Position numbers and translations under genes: made by a program. This document shows, in pieces, positions 55,754 to 64,000 of a stretch of 64,000 nt of DNA; within the stretch, counting starts at the first letter, position 1, and the number at the start of each line of letters is the position of its first letter. The notes below the pieces were generated by a model, which did not search any database, was not told where the DNA came from, and worked only from the letters and a program-made list of their open reading frames with translations. The stretch comes from Acidobacteriaceae bacterium (GTDB lineage Bacteria > Acidobacteriota > Terriglobia > Terriglobales > Acidobacteriaceae), in NCBI GenBank assembly GCA_003170825.1, contig PMYL01000019.1:52717-116716 (forward strand). Reading direction: 5' to 3'.

Positions 55754-58330
55754 TTACTTCAGGTTCAAATCCGAGTGGAGGGGCGTGTTTTCGCTGGAGT
55801 CGCCGACACGGATGACAAATTTGCCGGGATCGATGGTCCACTTGTGGGCGGCCGTGTCCCAATAGCTGAAGGCGCGGGCGTCGAGGCTGAGGGTGACGTG
55901 CTGGGTTTCGCCGGGCGCCAGGCGGACTTTGGCAAAGCCCTTCAGCTCACGCTCGGGGCGGGTGGCCTTGGCGGAGGGATCGGAGACGTAGAGTTGGGCC
56001 ACTTCAGCGCCGGCTACGCTGCCGGTGTTGGTCACGTCGAAGCTGACCGAAACGGTTGAGCCGGAGGCGGCCGTTGCGGGCACTTGCAGCCTGGAGAAGC
56101 TGAAGGTGGTATAGCTGAGGCCGAAGCCGAAGGGGAAGAGCGGGTGCTTGCCGGTGGTGGTCCAGTAGCGATAGCCCACCATCAGCTTGTCGTCGTATTT
56201 CACGTGGGAAATGACGACATCCACGGGTTTCATGCCGGGTTGAGTGACGTGCAACGCGGTATCGTCGCCCTTGACCGGGTAGTACCAGGGGGCCGAGGGG
56301 TTTTCGTCCCAGGTGCGGTCGAAGCTGACCGGAAGCTTGCCCTCCGGGTTGCGCTTGCCGAAGAGGATTTCGGCAACGGCCGTGCCGCCCTCCTGTCCGG
56401 GATAGTAGGTATGGAGCAGCGCGGGGACCTTCGCGAGCCAGCGCCGGGTATCCGCGCCGCCGCCGCCGGTGAGGGTGACGATGGTGTGCGGATTTGCCTG
56501 GGCCACAGTATCAATCAGCGCGTCCTGGCCCCAGGGCAGCGCGAAGGCGCGGTCCTGGCCTTCGCTCTCGGTGTCGGGGCTGAAGCCGACGGCCAGAACG
56601 ACCACGTCCGCGGCAGCGGCAAACTTCTTTGCGTCTTCCGAAACCAGATTGTCCTCAGCGATCAATCCCAGCCCGAGGCGGATGCCGGGGGCGTGGGGCA
56701 GATACTCGGCCATCACGTTCAAGGTCTGTCCGGCGGTGAGGTCCAGCGTTGCCGATTGCGGAACCTGGCCCTCGAGATGAATCTGCGCCAGCACTTGCTT
56801 GCCGTCGACCAGCACCTTGTAGGAGTCCTCGCCGGCGGCAGCGGCCAGAATCAGGTATTTGCCCGTCTTGTCCGCCTTGAACGCGGTGGTGTAGCGGATG
56901 CTGTGGGGATGCGGGTCATCGACCTTCCACGGCGCGGGCTTCCAGTCGGCGATGTTCGACTGGGTGGCCACTTCGGGCGTGCCGGTAAAGTCCGGGCTGG
57001 GGAAGTTGGCCACCTTGACGCCGCCAGACCATTGGGTTTGTCCGAAGACTTCGTTCATCTCAGGCAGGCCGCGCGCGTAGAGCACACTCGCGTTGGGGCC
57101 AAGCAGGTTGGCGATGCCGGTGAGGGTGCTGACAGGCTCGAAGGCCTGGGCCTTGGAGGAGCCGCCGCCGCCAGTTACCGCCGGGTAAGCGTCGGGGCCG
57201 ATGACGGCAATGGTCTTGACCCTGACCGGGTCGAGAGGGAGCAGGCGGCCCTCATTCTTGAGCAGAGTCAGGCTTTCGCGGGCGCCGTCGAGGGCAACCG
57301 CGCGATCGGCCACGGAGTAGGTGGAGTCGGCCGGATCGAATTGCGGGCGGTCGAGGAAGCCGTAGCGCAGCACGGTGCGCAGCAGGCGCAGCACCTTGTC
57401 GTCGATGGTGGACTCTTTGACCGTTCCATTCTCGATTGCGGGCAGCAGCCCCTTGGCGTTCAGGAAGTCCGGGCTGGGCATCTCAAGGTCGAGGCCGTTG
57501 TTGGCCGGGCCCACCGAGTCGTGGGTGCCGAACCAGTCCGACATGAGAATGCCCTGGAAACCCCACTCGCCCTTGAGCACCTTCAGGTTGAGAAACTCGT
57601 TCTGGCTGGCATGGACGCCGTTGATGAGGTTGTAGGAGTCCATGACCGCGTCCACGTGGGCCTTGATAACGGCGGCCTCGAAGGCCGGCATGTATATCTC
57701 GCGGAGGGTCCGTTCGTCCATGTCGGAGCTCACGTTGTTCCGGTTGTACTCCTGATTGTTCGCGGCAAAGTGCTTGACCGTGGCGACAACTCCCTGCGAC
57801 TGCACGCCCTCGATATAAGGCACCGTCATGCTTGCGGCCAAGAAGGGATCTTCCGAGAAGTACTCGAAGTTGCGGCCGTCCAGCGGGGAGCGGGCGATGT
57901 TCACCCCTGGGCCGAGCAGGAAGTGCACACTGCGGGCGCGGGCATCTCTGCCCAAGCCCTCGCCGACTCTGCGCGCCAGCGCCGGATCCCAGGAGGCAGC
58001 CAGCGCAGTGCCGCAGGGATAGGCAGTGGTTGGTCCCCAGGTGCGGACGCCCACCGGGCCGTCGGACATCTTGAAGCGGGGCAGATTGATGGCAGCCGCT
58101 GGATGGGTGTACATCCAGTCGACGCCGCCCAGTAATTCGATTTTCTGCTCGAGGGTGAGTTTGGCCACCAAGGCATGGGCTTTTGCCTCGATGGCGGGCG
58201 AGTCCGGCACGGGAGCCTGCGCCGCGGCATGCACGACCGAGGCCAGGGCGCAACCGAGCAGGACCGGGACCAGGCAGGCAATGCCATAATGCAAAATCGT
58301 TTGAGCAGCGGTTTTCTTTGAGGTTGTCAT
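55754..58330 (-). CDS. Glycoside hydrolase family 3 beta-glucosidase with PA14 insert
   Basis: About 858 residues from the ATG at 58330, the start giving a clean signal peptide (LHYGIACLVPVLLGCALASV); ATGs at 58366 and 58384 are alternatives and none has a strong ribosome site. Same architecture as the GH3 at 20.6 kb: barrel with LTLEQKIELLGG, MSDGPVGVRTWG, LLGPGVNIARSP, KHFAANNQEYN and nucleophile Asp in ILMSDWFGTHD, PA14-like insert, second domain (TLTGGGGADTRRWLAKVP, YYPGQEGGTA) and a terminal fibronectin-like domain (DVTNTGSVAGAEVAQLYV). Exported beta-glycosidase. No regulator adjacent. Confidence 0.92.
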   Translation of the reverse strand: MTTSKKTAAQTILHYGIACLVPVLLGCALASVVHAAAQAPVPDSPAIEAKAHALVAKLTLEQKIELLGGVDWMYTHPAAAINLPRFKMSDGPVGVRTWGPTTAYPCGTALAASWDPALARRVGEGLGRDARARSVHFLLGPGVNIARSPLDGRNFEYFSEDPFLAASMTVPYIEGVQSQGVVATVKHFAANNQEYNRNNVSSDMDERTLREIYMPAFEAAVIKAHVDAVMDSYNLINGVHASQNEFLNLKVLKGEWGFQGILMSDWFGTHDSVGPANNGLDLEMPSPDFLNAKGLLPAIENGTVKESTIDDKVLRLLRTVLRYGFLDRPQFDPADSTYSVADRAVALDGARESLTLLKNEGRLLPLDPVRVKTIAVIGPDAYPAVTGGGGSSKAQAFEPVSTLTGIANLLGPNASVLYARGLPEMNEVFGQTQWSGGVKVANFPSPDFTGTPEVATQSNIADWKPAPWKVDDPHPHSIRYTTAFKADKTGKYLILAAAAGEDSYKVLVDGKQVLAQIHLEGQVPQSATLDLTAGQTLNVMAEYLPHAPGIRLGLGLIAEDNLVSEDAKKFAAAADVVVLAVGFSPDTESEGQDRAFALPWGQDALIDTVAQANPHTIVTLTGGGGADTRRWLAKVPALLHTYYPGQEGGTAVAEILFGKRNPEGKLPVSFDRTWDENPSAPWYYPVKGDDTALHVTQPGMKPVDVVISHVKYDDKLMVGYRYWTTTGKHPLFPFGFGLSYTTFSFSRLQVPATAASGSTVSVSFDVTNTGSVAGAEVAQLYVSDPSAKATRPERELKGFAKVRLAPGETQHVTLSLDARAFSYWDTAAHKWTIDPGKFVIRVGDSSENTPLHSDLNLK

Positions 58331-58442
58331 CACCGATGAATAGGCTACCGCATTTGGCCCGCGCATGTATACCTGTTTGGTCACGACAACTTACGGCGCC
58401 GGACACCGAGGGTGGGCCTTCAATTCCGGTGAAACATGGGCC

Positions 58443-58458
58443 TGTGACCTGAGTCACA
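58443..58458 (+). promoter_or_regulatory. Perfect Crp-type palindrome upstream of usp
   Basis: TGTGACCTGAGTCACA at 58443-58458 matches TGTGA-N6-TCACA exactly, 104 bp upstream of the usp start. The Crp/Fnr regulator encoded at 60359 has the recognition-helix pattern RExxxR known to read TGTGA in Crp. The site is seen; regulation is inferred. Confidence 0.6.
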
Positions 58459-58562
58459 TCGCGGGGTGAATGGTGTCACTGCTTGCTTCTCGATGGGGAG
58501 CGCAGACTCGGAGTCCAATGGCATGAAACCGGCGGGGCGCCACGGGGCGCCAGGAGGCATCC

Positions 58563-59462
58563 ATGAGCTTTGCAACCGGCATGAAGACGATTGTCGTGGC
58601 CACGGACCTGAATGGCCAGCCGGAAGCGGCGCTGGAGTATGCGCGCAAGTTGGCGGCAGGGTATGGCGCGCGGATTGTGCTGGCTCACGGCATTGATCCG
58701 GTGGACTATGCGGCCGTGGATACGGTTCCCGGCCGGGTGCTGAAGGGACTGACCGAAGAGGCGCGCGCGGCGCTGGAAAAACTGGCCGGCGATCTGCTGC
58801 GGGAAGGGATACCGAGCCATTCGGAGGTGCGGCAGGGAGCGGTGGCGGGGATGCTGGTGGATGTGGCGCGGCAATACGTGGCCGGGCTGATCGTGATTGG
58901 CACGCATGGAATGCAGGGGGCCGGCGCGGTGATTGTGGGCGCGGTGGCGGAGCAGTTGGTGCGGCTGGCGCCGTGTCCGGTGCTGGCAGTGGCGGCGGAC
59001 TGGAATGCGGGCGAGTTCCGCCCCACCCCAGGCGGGCCGGTGCTGCTGGCCATGGAGCGCAATGAGGCTACGGCGGCCGCAGTGGCCACTGCCCATTCGC
59101 TGGCGGAGACGTTTCATCGCACGCTGCTGGTCTTGCACGCGCGCGGGCCGGCCGAGGCATCCGCGTTTCTGAACCCCGGCGCAACCACGCTGGAGGAGTT
59201 TGGCATCCAGCCGAGCGGGCGTTTCCCGGTGCGCTGCATTGTGAAGGACGGCAATCCGGCAGACGCAATCGTGGATGCGATTGCACAGTTCCATCCCTGC
59301 ATATTGGTGGTCGGGGTGAAACGCGCCAGCGATACGCCGGGACCGCATGGGACAGCCTTTGCACTGCTGGCCCGTTCTCGTGTGCCCGTGCTGTGCGTTC
59401 CGCCGGAACCGGCGCCCGCCGTTCTGGAGCGGGAGGCTTGTACAACCGCGGAAACCGAATAG
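58563..59462 (+). CDS. Tandem-domain universal stress protein
   Basis: 299 residues, two UspA folds. The first starts KTIVVATDLNGQPEAALEYA and ends with the nucleotide-binding GTHGMQGAGAVIVGAVAEQL plus APCPVLAV. The second is weaker (GPVLLAMERNEATAAAVATA... FALLARSRVPVLCVPPE) and lacks the glycine-rich motif. It probably binds ATP in domain one and acts in stress survival. It heads a same-strand set with two cNMP-fold proteins, and a Crp-type palindrome lies upstream. Confidence 0.9.
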   Translation: MSFATGMKTIVVATDLNGQPEAALEYARKLAAGYGARIVLAHGIDPVDYAAVDTVPGRVLKGLTEEARAALEKLAGDLLREGIPSHSEVRQGAVAGMLVDVARQYVAGLIVIGTHGMQGAGAVIVGAVAEQLVRLAPCPVLAVAADWNAGEFRPTPGGPVLLAMERNEATAAAVATAHSLAETFHRTLLVLHARGPAEASAFLNPGATTLEEFGIQPSGRFPVRCIVKDGNPADAIVDAIAQFHPCILVVGVKRASDTPGPHGTAFALLARSRVPVLCVPPEPAPAVLEREACTTAETE

Positions 59463-59731
59463 CGCAAGGGGAGCGCAGGAGTCGATGGTTCGCTTTAGAC
59501 GATAGATGGGCAGGGGGAAGCAGAAATCCCGCCAACCCGTCTCTAAGTTCCGTTTCTCTGGAATTGTTGCATTGGGAGCGATTTGCCGGGTATGGATTTT
59601 GAACCATGGAGCTTGGTTCATCGCAAATCCGCAGTACCAAACGCGCTCGCCAAGGACCGGCCGGCAGGTGGATTGCAGACGCCACTCACCGCGGGACCGG
59701 AGATCGGGCGGAGACAAAGGGAGATGTGACC

Positions 59732-60229
59732 ATGGAACCTGAGGCAAGATCCGGGCGAAAGGATGCGGTGGCAGCGCATCCGCTGGCAGAGTTATTGGAG
59801 TGCCCTCCAGCGACCGGGGGTCTGCTGAACGGCTCGGCCCAGTGCATCGATTTCGAGGCCGGGGCGATTGTCTTTCGCCAGTTCGGAATCTGCCGGGGGC
59901 TTTATGTGGTGGTTTCAGGGCAGTTTCTGCGCAGGACGGAGCGGCTGGAGACGCGGCTGACGCTCTCGCCGGCGCGCGCCGGGGACCTGGTGGAGCTGGC
60001 GGCCGCGCTGGGGGACGGCCGGCATACTTACACGCTGAGCGCGCAAACTCCCGGATCGGTGCTGTTGCTGCCCATGGAGACTCTGAATCTGGCGTTTCAG
60101 GCCTATCCGCCGCTGCGGATGCAGTTGCTGGAGGAACTGGCCCGCGAGGTTTCGCGCGCCTATAACGTTAGCTGCCTTACCCGCACGGCCAGAACACGGG
60201 GGCGAGAACCCGGCGCCGCGACGGCATAG
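59732..60229 (+). CDS. Cyclic-nucleotide-binding-fold protein without DNA-binding domain
   Basis: 165 residues from the ATG at 59732 (GGGAGA upstream). The region CIDFEAGAIVFRQFGICRGL YVVVSGQF, then RAGDLVELAAALGDGRHTYT and PGSVLLLPMETLNLAFQAYP, is a Crp-like beta-roll and dimer helix, but the chain ends after a basic tail with no helix-turn-helix. It could modulate the neighbouring Crp/Fnr protein, perhaps by heterodimerisation, or be a stand-alone sensor. Sequence is far from the 60359 protein. Confidence 0.75.
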   Translation: MEPEARSGRKDAVAAHPLAELLECPPATGGLLNGSAQCIDFEAGAIVFRQFGICRGLYVVVSGQFLRRTERLETRLTLSPARAGDLVELAAALGDGRHTYTLSAQTPGSVLLLPMETLNLAFQAYPPLRMQLLEELAREVSRAYNVSCLTRTARTRGREPGAATA

Positions 60230-60358
60230 ACTGGCTGTTTTGTCCTGCTGAATTTCCGTGCCGTGGGCCTGCCCAGGGCCGCAACGGAAATTGAGGGAAA
60301 ATCCCTGCCTTGCATCCCGCCGAAGTGCGCTATACTCAGTTTGCACAGCGGCGAAGCC

Positions 60359-61072
60359 ATGGCCTCATTTCATCCCCATCACCCTCCGGAAGATTGCGTC
60401 AATTGTGAGCATCGCCATTTGCGGATGTTCTGCAATCTCACGCCCGAGGCGCTCGCCGATTACGACGGGATCGGGATCATGATGAGCCATGCGCGGGGCG
60501 CCAAACTGTTTACCGAGGGCGACCCGGCGCGGAATGTCTTTGTCGTCTGCTTTGGCCAGGTAAAGATCTCCTCCACCTCCCGTGACGGCAAGACCATGAT
60601 TCTAAAGATCGCCGGCCCCGGAGACGTGATGGGACTGAGTGCGGTACTGGCCAACGTACCCCACGAAGTGACCGCCGAGGCCATCGAGCCCTGCCAGGTG
60701 AAGACGGTGCGCAAGCAGGAGTTTGTGGACTTTCTGGGCCGTCACGGCGTGGCCAGCATGCATGCGGCGCAGTCGCTCTCAGGCGAATACCTGACGGTGT
60801 TTCACGACGCCAAACGGCTTGCGCTCTCCGGCTCGGCGGCGGGGCGGCTGGCCCGGCTGCTGCTCGACTGGAGCCGCGCCAACGGCAACGGCAAGCCGGA
60901 ATTCCGCTTTACCATGGCCCTGACCCACGAAGAGATCGCCAACATGGCCGGCACCTCGCGCGAGACTGTGACGCGGCTGCTGAACCAGTTCCGCCGCGAC
61001 CAGTGGATCACCATCAAGGGCTCCAGCATGACCATCGTCAAGCCCGACCAGCTCGAACGGCTTACCGCGTAG
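60359..61072 (+). CDS. Crp/Fnr-family regulator with N-terminal cysteines
   Basis: 237 residues from the ATG at 60359. Cys13, Cys16 and Cys25 (CVNCEHRHLRMFC) near the N-terminus and Cys112 in the beta-roll resemble the Fe-S ligand set of Fnr, though spacing between the second and third Cys is 8 rather than 5. Effector domain (TEGDPARNVFVVCFGQVKIS, GPGDVMGLSAVL) and HTH with recognition helix SRETVTRLLNQF; Arg201, Glu202 and Arg206 match the Crp-type RExxxR. Likely redox or oxygen-responsive activator; candidate site at 58443. Fe-S binding is hypothetical. Confidence 0.88.
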   Translation: MASFHPHHPPEDCVNCEHRHLRMFCNLTPEALADYDGIGIMMSHARGAKLFTEGDPARNVFVVCFGQVKISSTSRDGKTMILKIAGPGDVMGLSAVLANVPHEVTAEAIEPCQVKTVRKQEFVDFLGRHGVASMHAAQSLSGEYLTVFHDAKRLALSGSAAGRLARLLLDWSRANGNGKPEFRFTMALTHEEIANMAGTSRETVTRLLNQFRRDQWITIKGSSMTIVKPDQLERLTA

Positions 61073-61142
61073 TCCCCTCCCTTTTGTTTTCGCCTAAGAC
61101 AAACCCCGGCCTGCCTCTGCGGCCTTTCGCGACGGATTGTCG

Positions 61143-61182
61143 CCCCCCCCCAAGGCACTGATTTCTTCTTAGCCGGTATAAT
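61143..61182 (+). promoter_or_regulatory. C9 tract and -10 box before the TonB receptor
   Basis: A run of nine C (61143-61151) lies 25 nt upstream of a consensus TATAAT (61177-61182), which is only 15 nt before the first ATG of the frame (61198). Either the transcript leader is very short or translation begins at a later ATG (61219 or 61237). Confidence 0.5.
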
Positions 61183-61197
61183 TGCATTTGCTTCCCT

Positions 61198-63090
61198 ATG
61201 ATGCCAATTAACAGAATTATGCTTTCCCCAAGAGATATGTGGATTGCGGGCTGCCTCTCTGTAGCAGTCTGCACGCACACAGGTTACGCGCAGAACGCCG
61301 GTGTTCCTCCAACATTGCAAACCGTGGTGGTACTTGGCTCACCGGTTCCGGCGCCTCTGGCGGAGTCGCCCGCTTCCGTGCTGGTTTTGCCCGTCGAAAC
61401 CAACATCCTTTCACTGGAAGGGCCGCAAGAACTGCTGCGGCAGGACTCGTCGGTCTTTCTGGAGCAGCGCGGCGCCGGCGGCGGACAGGCGGATGTGGTT
61501 CTGCGCGGGGGCACGTTTGAACAGACTCTGGTGCTGCTGAATGGATTCCGCATCAACGACAGCCAGACCGCGCACCATAATCTGGACCTTCCCGTTCCAT
61601 TCGAGGCGATGGACTCGATCGAGGTTCTCCACGGCGCAGGCTCCACGCTGCACGGGGAGGATGCCCTGAGCGGCGTTGTCGACTTTCTTACTGCCGCGCC
61701 TTCCAAATCCTCGCTGCGCCTGCGCGCCGGAGGCGGCAGCTTCTGGGGCAACGAGGAGTCGCTGCTGGGCTCTCTGGCGCGCAAGCAATGGAGCAGCCGG
61801 TTGACCGCAAGCCGCAATTCCTCTACAGGATTCATGGCGGACCGCGATTACCGCAACGAGGATGCTTCTTCTGAGAGCTGGGTTAGTTCGCGGCTCGGCA
61901 TTTCGGACCTGATGTTTGCCGCCAGCGACCGCTCTTTTGGCGCAAACCAGTTTTATGGGCCTTATAACTCATGGGAGCGGACGAAGGGATGGTTTGCCTC
62001 CGGGCGTCAGGAGTTAGGCAGCCGCACGGTGGCGGCGTTCGGCTACCGGCGGCATACGGACGAGTTTGTTTTGCTGCGCGATGACCCGGCCGTCTATGAA
62101 AACAACCACATCGATGGCTCCTGGCAGGCGTCTTTGCGCCGGACTGTTCCTATCGCGACCACATCCCTGATTCTGTTCGGGCTTGAATCGGATGGCGACA
62201 GCATCCAGAGCAACAATCTTGGCCTTCATGCCCGCAATCGCGGCGCGGGCTATATGGATCTTGACTGGCGGCCCGCGAAGAAGCGTTGGAACCTGTCGGC
62301 AGGCCTGCGCGAAGAGATATTTTCAGGCGGCGCGCTGTCCGTGCTATCGCCCCATCTGGCAGGGAGTTTGCGGCTGACGGATAAGATCAAGCTGCGGGCG
62401 AGCGGCGGGTATGGATTCAGGATTCCTACTTATACCGACCTTTATTACTCCGATCCGGTCAGCCATGGCAATCCCAGCCTCAAGCCTGAGTCTGCCTGGA
62501 GCGGCGATGGAGGCGTGGATTGGGTTCCATCCAGCCGTCTTTCGCTCTCCGCCACCGGGTTCTATTCCCGCGAGCATGACACGATCGACTTTGTGCGCGC
62601 CACGATCCTCCCTAACTCTCTTCTTCCCGCGTCGTGCCCTGTCAACATATGGTGCGCGACCAACCTTAGCGGCTTGCATTTTGCGGGTGTAGAGTCTTCC
62701 GCAACCTGGATAGCCGCAAAGGGGCAAACAGTCCAGGTCGCGTGGACCGGGCTTATCGGCGCGCAGCCGCCCTTGAACGGCCTGCAATCGGAGTACGCCC
62801 TCAACTATCCGGTCGATAACATCCATGCGACATGGACGGCAGCGCTGGGACACAGTCTTACCGTGACCAATGCGGTGCAGATCGCAAAGCCCTATCAGCA
62901 GCCGGGCCAACTGCCGTGGAATGCTTCCCCCTATCCCGTGTGGAACGCTTCGCTGACCCGTGACTCGGGAAAGCTCCGCCCCTATCTGCGGCTCGGAAAT
63001 CTGAGTAACACCGGGTACCAGGAGATCAATGGAGTCGCTATGCCCGGTCGGTCGATCAGCGGCGGAGTTTCCCTGTGGCTTGGCCGCTGA
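61198..63090 (+). CDS. TonB-dependent outer-membrane receptor
   Basis: 630 residues. Signal peptide (WIAGCLSVAVCTHTGYA), a TonB-box-like TVVVLGSP, a plug domain (LRQDSSVFLEQRGAGGGQAD, VVLRGGTFEQTLVLLNGFRI, IEVLHGAGSTLHGEDALSGV), then a beta-barrel ending in GVSLWLGR. Smallish size and plug style resemble BtuB-like receptors for small ligands such as vitamins or siderophores, but no cobalamin riboswitch was seen upstream. True start may be 61219 or 61237. Monocistronic. Confidence 0.88.
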   Translation: MMPINRIMLSPRDMWIAGCLSVAVCTHTGYAQNAGVPPTLQTVVVLGSPVPAPLAESPASVLVLPVETNILSLEGPQELLRQDSSVFLEQRGAGGGQADVVLRGGTFEQTLVLLNGFRINDSQTAHHNLDLPVPFEAMDSIEVLHGAGSTLHGEDALSGVVDFLTAAPSKSSLRLRAGGGSFWGNEESLLGSLARKQWSSRLTASRNSSTGFMADRDYRNEDASSESWVSSRLGISDLMFAASDRSFGANQFYGPYNSWERTKGWFASGRQELGSRTVAAFGYRRHTDEFVLLRDDPAVYENNHIDGSWQASLRRTVPIATTSLILFGLESDGDSIQSNNLGLHARNRGAGYMDLDWRPAKKRWNLSAGLREEIFSGGALSVLSPHLAGSLRLTDKIKLRASGGYGFRIPTYTDLYYSDPVSHGNPSLKPESAWSGDGGVDWVPSSRLSLSATGFYSREHDTIDFVRATILPNSLLPASCPVNIWCATNLSGLHFAGVESSATWIAAKGQTVQVAWTGLIGAQPPLNGLQSEYALNYPVDNIHATWTAALGHSLTVTNAVQIAKPYQQPGQLPWNASPYPVWNASLTRDSGKLRPYLRLGNLSNTGYQEINGVAMPGRSISGGVSLWLGR

Positions 63091-63339
63091 TTCCGAGCGA
63101 AAATTACCTGGTGTCGCATTCAGGGCGGATAAGGTAGACTTCGTCCGGTAGACGCTTACGCGATCGCGGAAGCGGTCCATTCTCCTTGACATCGGGTTTT
63201 GCCACGGACGTTGAGCCGTGATCGAAGGATTTTCCCCGAGGGCAGTTTGACGCTTGACAACCATTGCAGTAAACCCATTTACTAAGGGCGAACGTCCAAA
63301 GGATTCGCGGACGAATTCACCCATGTTCAGGTGACAAGA
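63091..63339. other. Intergenic region before the symporter
   Basis: 249 bp; no gene, repeat or clear promoter recognised. Confidence 0.5.
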
Positions 63340-64000
63340 ATGTTCGTTTTGGTCTCAAACTCCATCGCCGCTGCCGGCTCGCCTACGGCTGCCGCGGCGT
63401 TCCTTGCGCTCGGCGCCCCCTCGCTGGCGCACTTGAGTCCGCTCGACATTGCAGTGATCGCCATCTACTTCGTGATGGTGATTTGGATCGGCTTCTACCT
63501 GAAGCAGAAAGCCAACACCAGCGAAGAGTTCTTTATGGCCGGGCGCGAGATGACCGCCTGGATTGCGGGTTTGAGCTTCGTCGCGGCCAACCTGGGATCG
63601 CTCGAACTAATGGGCTGGGCAGGCTCGGCCTACCAGTACGGCATTCTCGCCGCGCACTGGTACTGGGTGGGAGCTATTCCCGCCATGCTCTTTCTGGGCA
63701 TGGTGATGATGCCCTTTTACTACGTCTGCAAGACGCACTCCGTGCCCGGATATCTCAAGCTCCGCTTCGGCCAGGGAACCAGCATCGTTGCCGCCTTCTC
63801 GTTCGCCTTCATGACCGTGCTGATGAGCGGCGTAAACATGTTTGCCATGGCGGAAGTGATGAAGGTGGTGCTTGGCTGGGACATGAACTTCTCCATCATT
63901 GTCTCCTCGCTAGCCGTGGCGGCGTATGTGGCGCTGGGCGGGTTGCGTTCGGCCATCTTCAACGAGGTTTTGCAGTTCGTGCTCATTTGGGGAGGCGCGC
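63340..64000 (+). CDS. Sodium:solute symporter (SSS family), 3' end outside window
   Basis: Frame from the ATG at 63340 stays open to the window edge (220 codons). After a poorly conserved lead it shows LSPLDIAVIAIYFVMVIWIG, the KQKANTSEEFFMAGREMTAW motif, FVAANLGSLELMGWAGSAYQ and PFYYVCKTHSVPGYLKLRFG, the typical first six spans of SLC5/SSS transporters (sugar branch most similar). Na+-driven uptake of a sugar or related solute. Substrate undetermined because the chain is partial. Confidence 0.88.
   Translation, partial: MFVLVSNSIAAAGSPTAAAAFLALGAPSLAHLSPLDIAVIAIYFVMVIWIGFYLKQKANTSEEFFMAGREMTAWIAGLSFVAANLGSLELMGWAGSAYQYGILAAHWYWVGAIPAMLFLGMVMMPFYYVCKTHSVPGYLKLRFGQGTSIVAAFSFAFMTVLMSGVNMFAMAEVMKVVLGWDMNFSIIVSSLAVAAYVALGGLRSAIFNEVLQFVLIWGGA

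Noticed and set aside
56084-58135. 683-codon open frame antisense to the second GH3 gene
   Set aside because: It lies wholly inside an unmistakable GH3 gene and has low-complexity, shadow-type composition.
61073-61197. Cobalamin riboswitch before the BtuB-like receptor
   Set aside because: Only 125 bp available and no B12-box or related conserved stem was seen.

Overview
The window looks like a chromosomal segment of an acidobacterium, most likely class Terriglobia. This is inferred from high GC, the mix of GH3 glucosidases, a giant sedolisin with Ig-like repeats and a characteristic C-terminal tail, an IclR-type regulator fused to a sugar-binding fold, and many short hairpin repeats. It was not tested by any database search. 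No rRNA, tRNA, CRISPR array or prophage was recognised.

Layout. 1-2 kb: a secreted DUF4440-like protein, a RelE/HigB-type toxin with its XRE antitoxin, and a gene-free stretch with repeats. 2-6.2 kb: 1-deoxyxylulose-5-phosphate synthase, an amidohydrolase-fold protein that seems to lack its metal ligands, and a DUF2127 membrane protein. 6.4-11.1 kb: the head of the division/cell-wall cluster (mraZ, rsmH, ftsL, ftsI), which stops after ftsI. 11.3-15.9 kb: a hicB gene with a frameshifted hicA, a 116-bp decayed copy of the dnaE 5' region, then intact dnaE. 15.9-19.1 kb: a tandem duplication of an AAA ATPase gene whose two copies have different upstream repeats. 19.1-28 kb: IclR/PBP regulator divergent from a GH3 glucosidase, then a 1525-residue sedolisin. 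28.2-35.7 kb: a Kdp potassium module (28-aa ORF, kdpF, kdpA, kdpB, kdpC on the minus strand, with kdpE and a short KdpD-type kinase divergent from each other). 35.7-44 kb: SRPBCC protein, Gfo/Idh/MocA oxidoreductase, a NitT/TauT-type ABC transporter, a single-domain response regulator and a UPF0182 membrane protein. 44.3-53.8 kb: flavin reductase-like protein, phoU, dps, a PAS/GGDEF/EAL protein, phosphate acyltransferase, xylulokinase and an RHH/MazF-type toxin-antitoxin pair. 53.8-64 kb: ATP pyrophosphatase, S41 protease, second GH3, universal stress protein, two cyclic-nucleotide-binding-fold proteins, a TonB-dependent receptor and the start of a sodium:solute symporter.

Functional picture: plant-polymer and peptide scavenging (two GH3 enzymes, sedolisin, TonB receptor, symporter), K+ homeostasis, stress/redox response (Dps, Usp, Crp/Fnr with a perfect TGTGA-N6-TCACA site upstream of usp), and c-di-GMP signalling. 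The most unusual structure is the c-di-GMP gene flanked by direct repeats that each carry the 3' end and terminator of the phosphate acyltransferase gene. Others are the ftsI ribosome-binding site buried in an inverted repeat, the duplicated ATPase pair, and several families of dispersed hairpins with compensating stem changes.
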